Counted from the stretch's first letter, positions 27,246-37,361 are shown. The stretch: 64,000 nt of DNA from Pseudomonas sp. Marseille-Q3773 (GCF_916618955.1 NZ_OU745390.1:4712001-4776000); one strand, 5' to 3'. Numbers and translations: made by a program. The notes: a model not told the origin generated them from the letters alone.

Positions 27246-28496
27246 ATGCAACGTTACTCGGGCTTCGGCCTTTTCAAGCACTCCCTCAGCCACCACGAGA
27301 ACTGGCAGCGCATGTGGCGCACGCCGACCCCTAAAAAGGTCTACGACGTGGTCATCGTCGGCGGTGGCGGCCATGGCCTGGCCACGGCCTACTACCTGGC
27401 CAAGGAGCACGGCATCACCAACGTCGCGGTGATCGAGAAGGGTTACCTGGGCGGCGGCAACACCGCCCGTAACACCACCATCGTGCGTTCCAACTACCTG
27501 TGGGACGAGTCGGCGCACTTGTACGAGCACGCCATGAAGCTGTGGGAGGGCCTGTCCCAGGACCTCAACTACAACGTGATGTTCTCCCAGCGTGGCGTCT
27601 ACAACCTGTGCCACACCCTGCAGGACATGCGCGACTCCGAGCGCCGCGTTTCCGCCAACCGCCTGAATGGCGTGGATGGCGAGCTGCTGAACACTGCCCA
27701 GGTCGCGGCCGAGATCCCGTACCTGGACTGCTCGAAGAACACCCGCTACCCGATCCTTGGCGCCACCGTACAGCGCCGTGGCGGCGTGGCCCGTCACGAT
27801 GCCGTGGCCTGGGGCTTCGCCCGTGCTGCCGACGCCCTGGGCGTGGACCTGATCCAGCAGACCGAAGTGACCGGTTTCCGCAAGGAAAACGGCGCGGTCA
27901 TCGGTGTGGAAACCAACAAGGGCTTCATCGGCGCCAAGCGCGTCGGCGTGGTCACTGCCGGTAACTCCGGGCACATGGCCAGGCTCGCCGGCTTCCGCCT
28001 GCCGCTGGAATCGCACCCGCTGCAGGCGCTGGTATCCGAGCCGATCAAGCCGATCATCGACAGCGTGATCATGTCCAACGCCGTGCACGGCTACATCAGC
28101 CAGTCGGACAAGGGCGACCTGGTGATCGGTGCCGGCATCGACGGCTGGGTCGGCTACGGCCAGCGCGGTTCGTACCCGGTGATCGAGCACACCCTGCAGG
28201 CCATCGTCGAAATGTTCCCCAACCTCTCGCGCGTTCGCATGAACCGCCAGTGGGGCGGCATCGTCGATACCTCGCCGGACGCCTGCCCGATCATCACCAA
28301 GACCCCGGTCAAGAACCTGTTCTTCAACTGCGGTTGGGGTACCGGTGGCTTCAAGGCAACCCCGGGTTCGGGCAACGTCTTCGCCGCAAGCCTGGCCAAG
28401 GGCGAGATGCATCCGCTGGCCGCGCCATTCTCCATGGACCGCTTCTACAGCGGCGCACTGATCGACGAACACGGCGCTGCCGCCGTCGCCCACTAA
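27246..28496 (+). CDS. soxB: Sarcosine oxidase beta subunit
   Basis: 416-residue flavoprotein subunit of heterotetrameric sarcosine oxidase, which oxidatively demethylates sarcosine to glycine. N-terminal dinucleotide motif [18 protein letters not shown] for non-covalent FAD; the [11 protein letters not shown] segment (His184) is where the family binds covalent FMN. The C-terminal [37 protein letters not shown] is typical. GGAG precedes the ATG at 27246; the GTG at 27231, flush with the glyA stop, is less likely. Confidence 0.95.
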   Translation: MQRYSGFGLFKHSLSHHENWQRMWRTPTPKKVYDVVIVGGGGHGLATAYYLAKEHGITNVAVIEKGYLGGGNTARNTTIVRSNYLWDESAHLYEHAMKLWEGLSQDLNYNVMFSQRGVYNLCHTLQDMRDSERRVSANRLNGVDGELLNTAQVAAEIPYLDCSKNTRYPILGATVQRRGGVARHDAVAWGFARAADALGVDLIQQTEVTGFRKENGAVIGVETNKGFIGAKRVGVVTAGNSGHMARLAGFRLPLESHPLQALVSEPIKPIIDSVIMSNAVHGYISQSDKGDLVIGAGIDGWVGYGQRGSYPVIEHTLQAIVEMFPNLSRVRMNRQWGGIVDTSPDACPIITKTPVKNLFFNCGWGTGGFKATPGSGNVFAASLAKGEMHPLAAPFSMDRFYSGALIDEHGAAAVAH

Positions 28497-28510
28497 CCGG
28501 AGACACCGTC

Positions 28511-28846
28511 ATGTTGCATATTTTCTGTCCCCACTGCGGCGAGCTGCGCTCCGAAGAAGAGTTCCACGCCTCTGGCCAGGCGCACATCGCCCGCCCGCTG
28601 GACCCCAACGCCTGCTCCGACGAGGAGTGGGGTACCTACATGTTCTACCGTGACAACCCGCGCGGTATTCACCACGAACTGTGGGACCACGTTGCCGGCT
28701 GCCGCCAGTACTTCAACGTCACTCGCGACACCGTGACCTACGAAATTCTGGAAACCTACAAGATTGGCGAGAAGCCGCAAGTGACCGCCAACGGCAAGCA
28801 AAGCAGCGCACCGTCGACCGTCAAAGGCCAAGGGGAAAAAGTATGA
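28511..28846 (+). CDS. soxD: Sarcosine oxidase delta subunit
   Basis: 111-residue zinc-binding subunit. Cys6-x2-Cys9 (FCPHCG) and the later His/Cys pair (LWDHVAGC) correspond to the family's zinc ligands; the ETYKIGEKP tail ends in a flexible region. GGAG nine bases upstream supports the ATG. Its stop overlaps the soxA start by four bases (ATGA). Confidence 0.95.
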   Translation: MLHIFCPHCGELRSEEEFHASGQAHIARPLDPNACSDEEWGTYMFYRDNPRGIHHELWDHVAGCRQYFNVTRDTVTYEILETYKIGEKPQVTANGKQSSAPSTVKGQGEKV

Positions 28847-31800
28847 GCCAGACCTATCGCCTCGCCAGCGGCGGCCGTATCGACCGCAGCAAGGTCCTTA
28901 ACTTCAGCTTCAACGGCAAGACCTACCAGGGCTATGCCGGCGACACCCTGGCCGCCGCGTTGCTGGCCAACGGCGTCGACATCGTTGGCCGCAGCTTCAA
29001 GTACTCGCGCCCGCGCGGCATCATCGCTGCCGGTACCGAAGAGCCGAACGCCATCCTGCAGATCGGCTCCAGCGAAGCCACCCAGATCCCTAACGTGCGT
29101 GCCACCCAACAGGCACTGTACGCAGGCCTGGTCGCCACCAGCACCAATGGCTGGCCGAACGTCAACAATGACGTCATGGGCATCCTCGGCAAGGTCGGCG
29201 GCAGCATGATGCCGCCGGGCTTCTACTACAAAACCTTCATGTACCCGAAATCGTTCTGGATGACTTACGAGAAGTACATCCGCAAAGCCGCCGGCCTTGG
29301 CCGCGCGCCGCTGCAGAACGACCCGGACAGCTACGACTACATGAACCAGCACTGCGATGTGCTGATCGTCGGTGCCGGCCCTGCTGGCCTGGCCGCGGCC
29401 CTGTCCGCTGCGCGCAGCGGTGCCCGGGTGATCCTGGCTGACGAGCAGGAAGAGTTCGGTGGCAGCCTGCTCGACACCCGCGAGACCCTCGACGGCAAGC
29501 CCGCCACCGACTGGGTCAACGCCGTGGTCAAGGAGCTCGAAAGCCTGCCGGAAGTGACCCTGCTGCCACGTGCCACGGTCAACGGCTACCACGACCATAA
29601 CTTCCTGACCATTCACGAGCGCCTCACCGACCACCTCGGCGACCGTGCGCCGATCGGCCAGGTGCGCCACCGCGTACACCGCGTCCGCGCCAAGCGCGTG
29701 GTGCTGGCCACCGGTGCCCACGAACGCCCGCTGGTGTACGGCAACAACGACGTGCCGGGCAACATGCTGGCCGGTGCCGTATCCACCTACGTGCGCCGTT
29801 ACGGTGTGGCCCCAGGCCGCAAGCTGGTGCTGTCGACCAACAACGACCACGCCTACCGCGCCGCGCTGGATTGGCACGATGCCGGCCTGCAGGTGGTCGC
29901 CATCGCCGACGCCCGCCACAACCCGCGCGGTTCGCTGGTTGAAGAAGCACGTGCCAAGGGCATCCGCATCCTCACCTCCAGCGCCGTGATCGAGGCCAAG
30001 GGCAGCAAGCATGTCACCGGCGCCCGCGTGGCTGCCATCGACGTACAGGCGCACAAGGTCACCAGCCCTGGCGAAACCCTGGACTGCGACCTGATCGCCA
30101 CCTCCGGCGGTTACAGCCCGGTCGTGCACCTGGCTTCGCACCTGGGTGGACGTCCGATCTGGCGCGAAGACATCCTCGGCTTCGTACCGGGTGATGCGCC
30201 GCAGAAGCGTGAATGCGTTGGCGGTATCAATGGCGTATACCCGCTGGGCGACGCGATTGCCGATGGTTTCGAAGGCGGCGTGCGCGCAGCCACCGAAGCC
30301 GGCTTCAAGGCCACTGTCGGCAACCTGCCGAAAACCGTGGCGCGCAAGGAAGAGGCCACCGTGGCACTGTTCCAGGTGCCGCACGACAAGGGCACTGCCC
30401 GTGCGCCCAAGCAGTTCGTCGACCAGCAGAACGACGTTACCGCGGCCGCCATCGAACTGGCCACCCGCGAAGGCTTCGAGTCGGTCGAACACGTCAAACG
30501 CTACACCGCGCTGGGCTTCGGTACCGACCAGGGCAAGTTGGGCAACATCAACGGCCTGGCCATCGCCGCCCGTTCGATGGGCATCACCATCCCGGAAATG
30601 GGCACCACCATGTTCCGCCCCAACTACACGCCGGTAACTTTCGGCGCGGTAGCAGGCCGGCACTGTGGCCACCTGTTCGAGCCTGTGCGCTTCACTGCCC
30701 TGCACGCCTGGCACGTGAAGAATGGCGCCGAATTCGAAGATGTCGGCCAATGGAAGCGCCCTTGGTACTTCCCGAAGGCCGGTGAAGACATCCATGCCGC
30801 GGTTGCCCGCGAATGCAAGGCCGTGCGCGACAGCGTGGGCCTGCTGGACGCCTCGACCCTCGGCAAGATCGACATCCAGGGCCCGGACGCGCGTGAGTTC
30901 CTCAACCGCATCTACACCAACGCCTGGACCAAGCTCGACGTGGGCAAGGCCCGCTACGGCCTGATGTGCAAGGAAGACGGCATGGTCTTCGACGACGGCG
31001 TGACCGCCTGCGTCGGCGACAACCACTTCATCATGACCACCACCACCGGCGGCGCTGCGCGCGTGCTGCAGTGGATGGAGCTGTACCACCAGACCGAATG
31101 GCCGGAGCTGAAGGTGTACTTCACCTCGGTCACCGACCACTGGGCCACCATGACCCTGTCCGGCCCCAACAGCCGCAAGCTGCTGAGCGAGCTGACCGAC
31201 ATCGACATGGACAAGGAAGCCTTCCCGTTCATGACCTGGAAGGAAGGCAACGTCGGCGGCGTGCCAGCCCGGGTGTTCCGTATCTCGTTCACCGGTGAGC
31301 TGTCGTACGAAGTCAACGTGCAGGCCAACTACGCCATGGGCGTGCTGGAGCAGATCATCGAGGCGGGCAAGAAGTACAACCTGACCCCGTATGGCACCGA
31401 GACCATGCACGTGCTGCGTGCCGAGAAGGGCTTCATCATCGTCGGCCAGGACACCGACGGCTCGATGACCCCGGACGACCTGAACATGAGCTGGTGCGTG
31501 GGCCGCAACAAGCCGTACTCGTGGATCGGCCTGCGCGGCATGAATCGCGAAGACTGCGTGCGCGAGAACCGCAAGCAGCTGGTGGGCCTGAAGCCGGTCG
31601 ACCCGACCAAGTGGCTGCCGGAAGGTGCCCAGCTGGTGTTCGATCCGAAGCAGCCGATCCCGATGGACATGGTCGGCCACGTCACCTCCAGCTATGCAGC
31701 CAACTCCCTGGGCTATTCGTTTGCCATGGGTGTGGTCAAGGGCGGCCTCAAGCGCATGGGCGAGCGCGTGTACTCGCCGCAGGCGGATGGCAGCGTGATC

Positions 31801-31860
31801 GAGGCAGAGATCGTGTCTTCGGTGTTCTTCGATCCGAAGGGTGAGCGGCAGAACGTCTAA
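28843..31860 (+). CDS. soxA: Sarcosine oxidase alpha subunit
   Basis: 1005-residue subunit. Domain order: N-terminal ferredoxin-like fold (FNGKTYQGYAGDTLAAALLANG), NAD+-binding Rossmann domain (VLIVGAGPAGLAAALSAARSG), and a C-terminal aminomethyltransferase (GcvT-like) THF domain from about residue 600 that traps the methyl group as 5,10-methylene-THF. AGGGGA upstream of 28843 decides the start; the much longer upstream frame is the soxD region in another phase. Cotranslated with soxD. Confidence 0.96.
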   Translation: MSQTYRLASGGRIDRSKVLNFSFNGKTYQGYAGDTLAAALLANGVDIVGRSFKYSRPRGIIAAGTEEPNAILQIGSSEATQIPNVRATQQALYAGLVATSTNGWPNVNNDVMGILGKVGGSMMPPGFYYKTFMYPKSFWMTYEKYIRKAAGLGRAPLQNDPDSYDYMNQHCDVLIVGAGPAGLAAALSAARSGARVILADEQEEFGGSLLDTRETLDGKPATDWVNAVVKELESLPEVTLLPRATVNGYHDHNFLTIHERLTDHLGDRAPIGQVRHRVHRVRAKRVVLATGAHERPLVYGNNDVPGNMLAGAVSTYVRRYGVAPGRKLVLSTNNDHAYRAALDWHDAGLQVVAIADARHNPRGSLVEEARAKGIRILTSSAVIEAKGSKHVTGARVAAIDVQAHKVTSPGETLDCDLIATSGGYSPVVHLASHLGGRPIWREDILGFVPGDAPQKRECVGGINGVYPLGDAIADGFEGGVRAATEAGFKATVGNLPKTVARKEEATVALFQVPHDKGTARAPKQFVDQQNDVTAAAIELATREGFESVEHVKRYTALGFGTDQGKLGNINGLAIAARSMGITIPEMGTTMFRPNYTPVTFGAVAGRHCGHLFEPVRFTALHAWHVKNGAEFEDVGQWKRPWYFPKAGEDIHAAVARECKAVRDSVGLLDASTLGKIDIQGPDAREFLNRIYTNAWTKLDVGKARYGLMCKEDGMVFDDGVTACVGDNHFIMTTTTGGAARVLQWMELYHQTEWPELKVYFTSVTDHWATMTLSGPNSRKLLSELTDIDMDKEAFPFMTWKEGNVGGVPARVFRISFTGELSYEVNVQANYAMGVLEQIIEAGKKYNLTPYGTETMHVLRAEKGFIIVGQDTDGSMTPDDLNMSWCVGRNKPYSWIGLRGMNREDCVRENRKQLVGLKPVDPTKWLPEGAQLVFDPKQPIPMDMVGHVTSSYAANSLGYSFAMGVVKGGLKRMGERVYSPQADGSVIEAEIVSSVFFDPKGERQNV

Positions 31861-31901
31861 GGCCCCGGATGGCACACGCTGCCGGGCTGGTAATGAGGTC
31901 A

Positions 31902-31977
31902 TTGTGGGAGCGGGTTTACCCGCGAAGAGGGCGGTGGGTTCACCATCGCATTCGCGGGTGAACCCGCTCCCACACAA
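31902..31977. repeat. REP family A pair inside the sox operon
   Basis: Arms 31902-31926 and 31951-31977 between soxA and soxG. It splits a four-subunit enzyme operon and may lower or stabilise relative soxG expression. Confidence 0.88.
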
Positions 31978-32032
31978 CCCGCCACCAGCCTCGGCATCGC
32001 GTGCGACCTACAGAATTCAAGGCAGGTAAGAA

Positions 32033-32665
32033 ATGAGCGCTATCAACGTCTTCCAGCAAAACCCCGGCGCCGAGGCCAAGGCCCAGTCGCCACTGCACCA
32101 CGCCGACCTGGCCAGCCTGGTTGGCAAAGGCCGCAAGAACGCAGGCGTGACCCTGCGCGAACGCAAGTTCCTCGGCCACCTGACCCTTCGTGGCGATGGC
32201 CATGACCCAGAGTTCGCCGCCGGCGTGCACAAGGCCCTGGGCCTGGAGCTGCCAGTGGCCCTGACCGTGGTCGCCAACAACGAAATGTCGCTGCAATGGA
32301 TGGGCCCTGACGAGTGGTTGCTGATCGTCCCGGGCGGCCAGGAGTATGCCGTCGAGCAAAAGCTGCGCGCAGCCCTCGAGGGCCAGCACATCCAGGTGGT
32401 CAACGTCAGCGGTGGGCAGAGCCTGCTGGAACTGCGCGGCCCGAACGTACGCGAAGTGCTGATGAAGTCCACCAGCTATGATGTTCACCCGAACAACTTC
32501 CCCGTGGGCAAGGCCGTCGGCACCGTGTTCGCCAAGTCGCAACTGGTGATCCGCCGCACCGCCGAAGACACCTGGGAACTGGTGATTCGCCGCAGCTTCG
32601 CCGACTACTGGTGGCTGTGGCTGCAGGACGCTTCGGCCGAGTACGGCCTGAGCATCGAAGCTTAA
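32033..32665 (+). CDS. soxG: Sarcosine oxidase gamma subunit
   Basis: 210-residue gamma subunit. Recognisable segments are HHADLASLVGKG, the LRERKFLGHLTLRGDG region, NNEMSLQWMGPDEWLLIVPGG and GGQSLLELRGPNVREVLMKST, similar to a truncated aminomethyltransferase fold. AGGTAAG lies just before the ATG. Separated from soxA by 172 bases with a REP pair but in the same direction; purU follows 11 bases later. Confidence 0.94.
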   Translation: MSAINVFQQNPGAEAKAQSPLHHADLASLVGKGRKNAGVTLRERKFLGHLTLRGDGHDPEFAAGVHKALGLELPVALTVVANNEMSLQWMGPDEWLLIVPGGQEYAVEQKLRAALEGQHIQVVNVSGGQSLLELRGPNVREVLMKSTSYDVHPNNFPVGKAVGTVFAKSQLVIRRTAEDTWELVIRRSFADYWWLWLQDASAEYGLSIEA

Positions 32666-32676
32666 GGAGAGCGAAC

Positions 32677-33534
32677 ATGAGTCGGGCACCGGATACCTGG
32701 ATTCTCACCGCCGACTGCCCGAGCATGCTCGGTACCGTCGACGTGGTGACGCGTTACCTCTTCGAGCAGCGCTGCTACGTGACGGAGCACCACTCCTTCG
32801 ATGACCGGCTGTCGGGGCGTTTCTTCATTCGCGTGGAGTTCCGCCAGCCGGACGATTTCGACGAGGCAGGCTTCCGTGCCGGCCTCGCCGAACGCAGTGA
32901 AGCCTTCGGCATGGCCTTCGAGCTGACCGCACCCAACCACCGCCCCAAGGTGGTGATCATGGTGTCGAAGGCCGACCACTGCCTCAATGACCTGCTGTAT
33001 CGCCAGCGCATCGGCCAGCTGGCCATGGATGTGGTCGCGGTGGTGTCCAACCACCCTGACCTCGAACCTTTGGCGCACTGGCACAAGATCCCTTACTACC
33101 ACTTCGCCCTTGACCCCAAGGACAAGCCGGCGCAAGAGCGCAAGGTGATCCAGGTGATCGAGGAAACTGGCGCCGAGCTGGTGGTGCTTGCCCGCTACAT
33201 GCAGGTGCTGTCGCCGGAGCTGTGCCGGCGCCTGGACGGCTGGGCAATCAACATCCACCACTCACTGCTGCCCGGCTTCAAGGGCGCCAAGCCCTATCAC
33301 CAGGCATACAACAAGGGTGTGAAAATGGTGGGCGCCACGGCGCACTACATCAACAATGACCTGGACGAAGGGCCGATCATCGCCCAGGGCGTGGAGGTGG
33401 TGGACCATAGCCATTACCCGGAAGACCTGATTGCCAAGGGGCGCGACATCGAATGTCTGACCCTGGCACGGGCGGTGGGTTATCACATCGAGCGGCGGGT
33501 GTTCCTCAACGCCAACCGGACCGTAGTTTTGTAA
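32677..33534 (+). CDS. purU: Formyltetrahydrofolate deformylase
   Basis: 285 residues: N-terminal ACT domain (TWILTADCPSMLGTVDVVTRYL), then a formyltransferase-fold hydrolase with NIHHSLLPGFKGAKPYHQAY and the VGATAHYINNDLDEGPII catalytic segment. It hydrolyses 10-formyl-THF to formate and THF, freeing THF for the sarcosine oxidase and GlyA reactions. AAGGAGA 13-7 bases upstream supports the ATG. Its place after soxG indicates a one-carbon overflow role in betaine breakdown rather than purine synthesis. Confidence 0.95.
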   Translation: MSRAPDTWILTADCPSMLGTVDVVTRYLFEQRCYVTEHHSFDDRLSGRFFIRVEFRQPDDFDEAGFRAGLAERSEAFGMAFELTAPNHRPKVVIMVSKADHCLNDLLYRQRIGQLAMDVVAVVSNHPDLEPLAHWHKIPYYHFALDPKDKPAQERKVIQVIEETGAELVVLARYMQVLSPELCRRLDGWAINIHHSLLPGFKGAKPYHQAYNKGVKMVGATAHYINNDLDEGPIIAQGVEVVDHSHYPEDLIAKGRDIECLTLARAVGYHIERRVFLNANRTVVL

Positions 33535-33550
33535 TAACCTGCTCTGGCCA

Positions 33551-33635
33551 CTTCGCGGGTGAACCCGCTCCCACAGGTACAGCGTTGGCGTTGAGCCTTG
33601 CGTCAACCCCTGTGGGAGCGGCTTTAGCCGCGAAG
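33551..33635. repeat. REP family A pair between purU and fdhA
   Basis: Arms 33551-33577 and 33609-33635, 27 bp. The rest of the 303-bp gap holds a GCCGCC/GGCGGC hairpin near 33770-33790 and a single TGTCGC at 33709; no gene is visible. Confidence 0.88.
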
Positions 33636-33837
33636 AGGTCGGCACAGGCCACCACCTTTGTTCCCCATTTCCGTCAACGACAAACCTGCCGCTAAAAGGC
33701 ATCTCTCTGTCGCTCCCAGTCAGTGCAAGTCGCCGTATCAGGCCCACAATTCCCTGCATTCCAGAAACACATGCCGCCCACGGATGGCGGCGCGTTCAAC
33801 CACCGCTGCATAAATACAAATCAAGCGAGGTAAGAGC

Positions 33838-35037
33838 ATGTCTGGCAATCGTGGAGTGGTATATCTCGGCGCCGGCAAGGTCGAGGTGCAGAAGATCGAC
33901 TACCCGAAAATGCAGGATCCACGCGGCAACAAGATCGAGCACGGCGTGATCCTGAAGGTGGTCTCCACCAACATCTGCGGCTCCGACCAGCACATGGTCC
34001 GCGGTCGCACCACTGCCCAGGTCGGCCTGGTCCTGGGCCACGAAATCACCGGTGAAATCGTCGAGATGGGGCGTGATGTCGAACGCCTGAAAATTGGTGA
34101 CCTGGTGTCGGTACCGTTCAACGTTGCCTGCGGCCGCTGCCGCTCCTGCAAGGAAATGCACACCGGTGTCTGCCTCACCGTCAACCCGGCGCGCGCTGGT
34201 GGTGCCTACGGCTATGTCGACATGGGCGACTGGACCGGTGGCCAGGCCGAATACGTGCTGGTGCCGTATGCCGACTTCAACCTGCTGAAACTGCCGGATC
34301 GCGACAAGGCCATGGAGAAGATCCGTGACCTGACCTGCCTGTCCGACATCCTGCCGACCGGTTACCACGGCGCTGTCACCGCTGGCGTAGGCCCAGGCAG
34401 CACCGTGTATGTTGCTGGTGCCGGCCCGGTCGGCCTGGCTGCCGCCGCCTCGGCGCGCCTGCTCGGCGCGGCCTGCGTCATCGTTGGCGACCTCAACCCG
34501 GCCCGCCTTGCCCACGCCAAGTCGCAGGGCTTCGAAGTGGTCGACCTGTCCAAGGACACCCCGCTGCACGAACAGATCGTCGACATTCTCGGCGAGCCGG
34601 AAGTGGACTGCGCTGTCGATGCCGTTGGCTTCGAGGCCCGCGGCCACGGCCACGAAGGGGCCAAGCATGAAGCGCCGGCCACCGTGCTGAACTCGCTGAT
34701 GCAGGTGACCCGTGTTGCCGGCAACATCGGTATCCCGGGGCTGTACGTGACCGAAGACCCGGGTGCGGTGGATGCCGCTGCCAAGATCGGCGCGCTGAGC
34801 ATTCGCTTCGGCCTGGGCTGGGCGAAGTCGCACAGCTTCCACACCGGCCAGACCCCGACCATGAAGTACAACCGCCAGCTGATGCAGGCGATCATGTGGG
34901 ACCGTATCAACATTGCCGAAGTGGTGGGCGTGCAGGTCATCAACCTCGACCAGGCGCCGGAAGGCTATGGCGAGTTCGATGCCGGCGTACCGAAGAAATT
35001 CGTAATCGACCCGCACAAGATGTGGGGCGCAGCTTAA
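33838..35037 (+). CDS. fdhA: Glutathione-independent formaldehyde dehydrogenase
   Basis: 399-residue zinc alcohol dehydrogenase that oxidises formaldehyde to formate with NAD+ without glutathione. Catalytic-zinc Cys47 lies in NICGSDQH and the next ligand in GHEITGEI. Structural-zinc cysteines are 98, 101, 104 and 112 (CGRCRSC...C). The Rossmann motif is VYVAGAGPVGLAAAASARLLGA. The length matches the P. putida enzyme. It disposes of formaldehyde released by GbcA and by uncoupled sarcosine oxidation. GAGGTAAGAG precedes the ATG. Confidence 0.96.
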   Translation: MSGNRGVVYLGAGKVEVQKIDYPKMQDPRGNKIEHGVILKVVSTNICGSDQHMVRGRTTAQVGLVLGHEITGEIVEMGRDVERLKIGDLVSVPFNVACGRCRSCKEMHTGVCLTVNPARAGGAYGYVDMGDWTGGQAEYVLVPYADFNLLKLPDRDKAMEKIRDLTCLSDILPTGYHGAVTAGVGPGSTVYVAGAGPVGLAAAASARLLGAACVIVGDLNPARLAHAKSQGFEVVDLSKDTPLHEQIVDILGEPEVDCAVDAVGFEARGHGHEGAKHEAPATVLNSLMQVTRVAGNIGIPGLYVTEDPGAVDAAAKIGALSIRFGLGWAKSHSFHTGQTPTMKYNRQLMQAIMWDRINIAEVVGVQVINLDQAPEGYGEFDAGVPKKFVIDPHKMWGAA

Positions 35038-35047
35038 CCTGATGGAG

Positions 35048-35071
35048 CAACGCCCCCGCCCGGGGGCGTTG
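35048..35071 (+). terminator. GC hairpin after fdhA
   Basis: CAACGCCCCC/GGGGGCGTTG with a 4-base loop, 11 bases after the fdhA stop. A strong stem but followed by TGCTTC rather than a T-run, so termination is likely but not certain. Confidence 0.6.
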
Positions 35072-35178
35072 TGCTTCGAGTCAGCCCAAGCGGGCCGATC
35101 ACCGGCCTGGAACAAACTTGTCTGGCTTCAGTCCAACGCCTCGTTTCCCGGCCATCCCGGCCGCCGAGGTCCCTCCCG

Positions 35179-35754
35179 ATGAAAGCATTCACTCTGGCCA
35201 CCCTGATGACCCTGGCCGCAAACCCGGTGTTCGCCTACAACCTCAGCGATGCGGCCAATGCCGTTACCGCCATGCAGCAACAGGGCCAGCAAGGCCAGGT
35301 GCAGGCACCGGCGGCGCAGGCCAACCTGCTCAACATCCTGGGCAGCCAGCTGAACATCACCCCCGAACAGGCGGTGGGTGGCGCAGGGGCCATGCTGGGG
35401 CTGGCGCGCAACAACCTCAGCAGCGACGACTACGGCCAGCTGACCAAGGCCGTGCCTGGCCTCGACCTGCTGTCAGGCGCCAATCTCCTGGGTGGGCTGA
35501 GTGGGTTGGGGCAGTTGCTGGGCAATGACAAGGATAGCCAGTCTGCCTTGGACAAGGCGCTGGGCAACGATGTGCAGAACCGCACCGACCTGGACGCTGC
35601 ATTCAAGGCGTTGGGCATGGATACCGGCATGATCGGCCAGTTCGCCCCGCTGCTCCTCCAGTACCTTGGACAACAGGGTATTGCCGGGTCGTTGTTGCAG
35701 AATCTGGGGAGTTTGTGGACCACCCCGGCGCCGTTGACTCGGCCTTCGGTCTGA
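35179..35754 (+). CDS. Exported DUF2780 protein
   Basis: 191 residues: signal peptide MKAFTLATLMTLAANPVFA, then a Gln-rich linker (MQQQGQQGQVQAPAAQANLL) and a helical DUF2780 (VcgC/VcgE-type) domain with LGSQLNITPEQAVGGAGAMLGLARNNLSSDDYGQL and ALGMDTGMIGQFAPLLLQYLGQQG. GAGGT eight bases upstream fixes the ATG. The family has no established function. It stands alone between fdhA and the acyltransferase. Confidence 0.82.
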   Translation: MKAFTLATLMTLAANPVFAYNLSDAANAVTAMQQQGQQGQVQAPAAQANLLNILGSQLNITPEQAVGGAGAMLGLARNNLSSDDYGQLTKAVPGLDLLSGANLLGGLSGLGQLLGNDKDSQSALDKALGNDVQNRTDLDAAFKALGMDTGMIGQFAPLLLQYLGQQGIAGSLLQNLGSLWTTPAPLTRPSV

Positions 35755-35790
35755 TGATGCCGTAGCGTCCGCTGACAGGGCCGTTACGGG

Positions 35791-36678
35791 TCAGACCATT
35801 TCGGCCCGAAGCTGCTCGATCCGCTGGTCCTTCTCTACCCACAACCGGTTCACCCAGCCCTGCACGGTCTGGCGGAATTCAGCATCGTTCTCGTAGTCGC
35901 CAGCCCACAGCGCCGGGTCCAGTTCGCGCACGCGAATGTCGATGATCACCCGGCTGATGCTGCCATTGAGCAATGCCCAGAACCCTGGCGCCTGGTTGCC
36001 GGGGTAGACGATGGTCACGTCCAACAAGGCATCCAGCTGCTCGCCCAGCGCCGCCAGCACGAAGGCCACGCCGCCGGCCTTGGGCTTGAGCAGGTGGCGA
36101 TAGGGTGATTGCTGTTCCACGCGTTTGGCCTCGCTGAAGCGGGTGCCTTCGAGGTAGTTGACCACGGTCACCGGCTGGCGCTTGAACAGCTCGCAGGCCG
36201 CCTTGGTGATTTCCAGGTCCTTGCCCTTGAGTTCCGGGTGCTTTTCCAGAAACGCCTTGCTGTAGCGCTTCATGAACGGGTAGTCCAGGCCCCACCAGGC
36301 CAGGCCCAGCAACGGCACCCAGATGAGTTCCTTCTTGAGGAAGAACTTGAAGAACGGTGTGCGGCGGTTGAGGCTTTCGATCAGCGCCGGGATGTCGACC
36401 CAGGTCTGATGGTTGCTGACGGCCAGGTAGGAGGTGTCCCTGCGCAGGTTCTCGACACCGCGAATGTCCCACTGCGTCGGAATGCAGAGGGCAAAAATGG
36501 CCTTGTCGATCTCCGACCAGGTTTCAGCCACCCACATCACCGCCCACGAGGCATAGTCACGGCCACGGCCGGGCAGCACCAGTTTGAGCAGGGCGAACAC
36601 CAGCAGCGGGCCGATCAGCACCAAGGTGTTGAGCAGCAGCAGAGTGGTGGTGAGGATGCCGGTCAGCAGGCGACGCAT
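35791..36678 (-). CDS. YihG-like 1-acyl-glycerol-3-phosphate acyltransferase family protein
   Basis: 295-residue PlsC-superfamily membrane acyltransferase. One N-terminal hydrophobic segment (~5-35), then NHQTWVD (the H-x4-D catalytic motif at about 87-92), FFKFFLKKELIWVPLLG, and NYLEGTRFSEAKR (E-G-T-R motif). The arrangement matches E. coli YihG/YihP-type enzymes that place acyl chains on lysophosphatidate or related lipids. Convergent with the DUF2780 gene; the opposite neighbour is divergent. Confidence 0.85.
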   Translation of the reverse strand: MRRLLTGILTTTLLLLNTLVLIGPLLVFALLKLVLPGRGRDYASWAVMWVAETWSEIDKAIFALCIPTQWDIRGVENLRRDTSYLAVSNHQTWVDIPALIESLNRRTPFFKFFLKKELIWVPLLGLAWWGLDYPFMKRYSKAFLEKHPELKGKDLEITKAACELFKRQPVTVVNYLEGTRFSEAKRVEQQSPYRHLLKPKAGGVAFVLAALGEQLDALLDVTIVYPGNQAPGFWALLNGSISRVIIDIRVRELDPALWAGDYENDAEFRQTVQGWVNRLWVEKDQRIEQLRAEMV

Positions 36679-36860
36679 ATCGAGACTCTTGTTGTGGGAT
36701 AAAAACGGTTGGCAATGATAAGCAGGGCGGTGGCCTACGCCAAATTTCCCGTGCCCGACGGCTGAGACAAATGTTTCACATTATGTTGGTTAGGCTTGTG
36801 ACAGCGAACCTATCCTGCCAGTGCAGTCTAAGCACTGACACTTCTCAAGGAAGCCTGCCC

Positions 36861-37361
36861 GTGAAATATCTGTTTGCCATGTTGTCGCTGTTGGCCGTGC
36901 CGGTGATGGCCGCCGAGCCTACCCTCTATGGCCGTTACGAGAAAATTGCCCTGCCCGAGCTGGGCGAAACCTTGAAAGCCAAGATGGACACCGGTGCTTT
37001 CACCGCGTCGCTGTCGGCCAAGGACATCGAACTGTTCACCCGCGATGGCGACGAGTGGGTGCGTTTCCGCCTGGCGACCAAGGACTCGGACGGCAAGGTG
37101 TACGAGCACAAGGTCTCGCGCATCAGCAAAATCAAGGGGCGTGCTGACGAGGAGGACGAAGGCGACGGGCCGGAAATCTCCAAGCGCCCGGTGGTGGACC
37201 TGGAGCTGTGCCTGGGTGACGTGAAGCGTACCGTGGAAGTGAACCTGGTAGACCGCAGCAGCTTCAATTACCCGCTGCTGGTGGGTTCCAAGGCGCTGCG
37301 CGAGTTCAAGGCTGCGGTCAACCCGGCGAAGAAGTTCACCGCTGGCAAGCCGGACTGCTGA
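36861..37361 (+). CDS. Retropepsin-like aspartic protease-fold protein (RimB / ATP-dependent zinc protease family)
   Basis: 166 residues with signal peptide (MKYLFAMLSLLAVPVMA) and a single domain of the COG4067 type, once called ATP-dependent zinc protease and now regarded as retropepsin-like. The catalytic-type motif is KAKMDTGAFTASLSA, followed by ISKRPVVDLELCLGDVKR and FNYPLLVGSKAL. The start is a GTG at 36861, supported by AAGGAA seven bases upstream; the ATG at 36771 lies in the promoter region. Export makes a role on periplasmic peptides or regulators more likely than a ribosomal one. Confidence 0.82.
   Translation: MKYLFAMLSLLAVPVMAAEPTLYGRYEKIALPELGETLKAKMDTGAFTASLSAKDIELFTRDGDEWVRFRLATKDSDGKVYEHKVSRISKIKGRADEEDEGDGPEISKRPVVDLELCLGDVKRTVEVNLVDRSSFNYPLLVGSKALREFKAAVNPAKKFTAGKPDC

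Noticed and set aside
28756-31977. Minus-strand open frame of 1073 codons opposite soxA
   Set aside because: Same reason; its composition is typical of an antisense frame in a GC-rich gene, and soxA is unmistakable.
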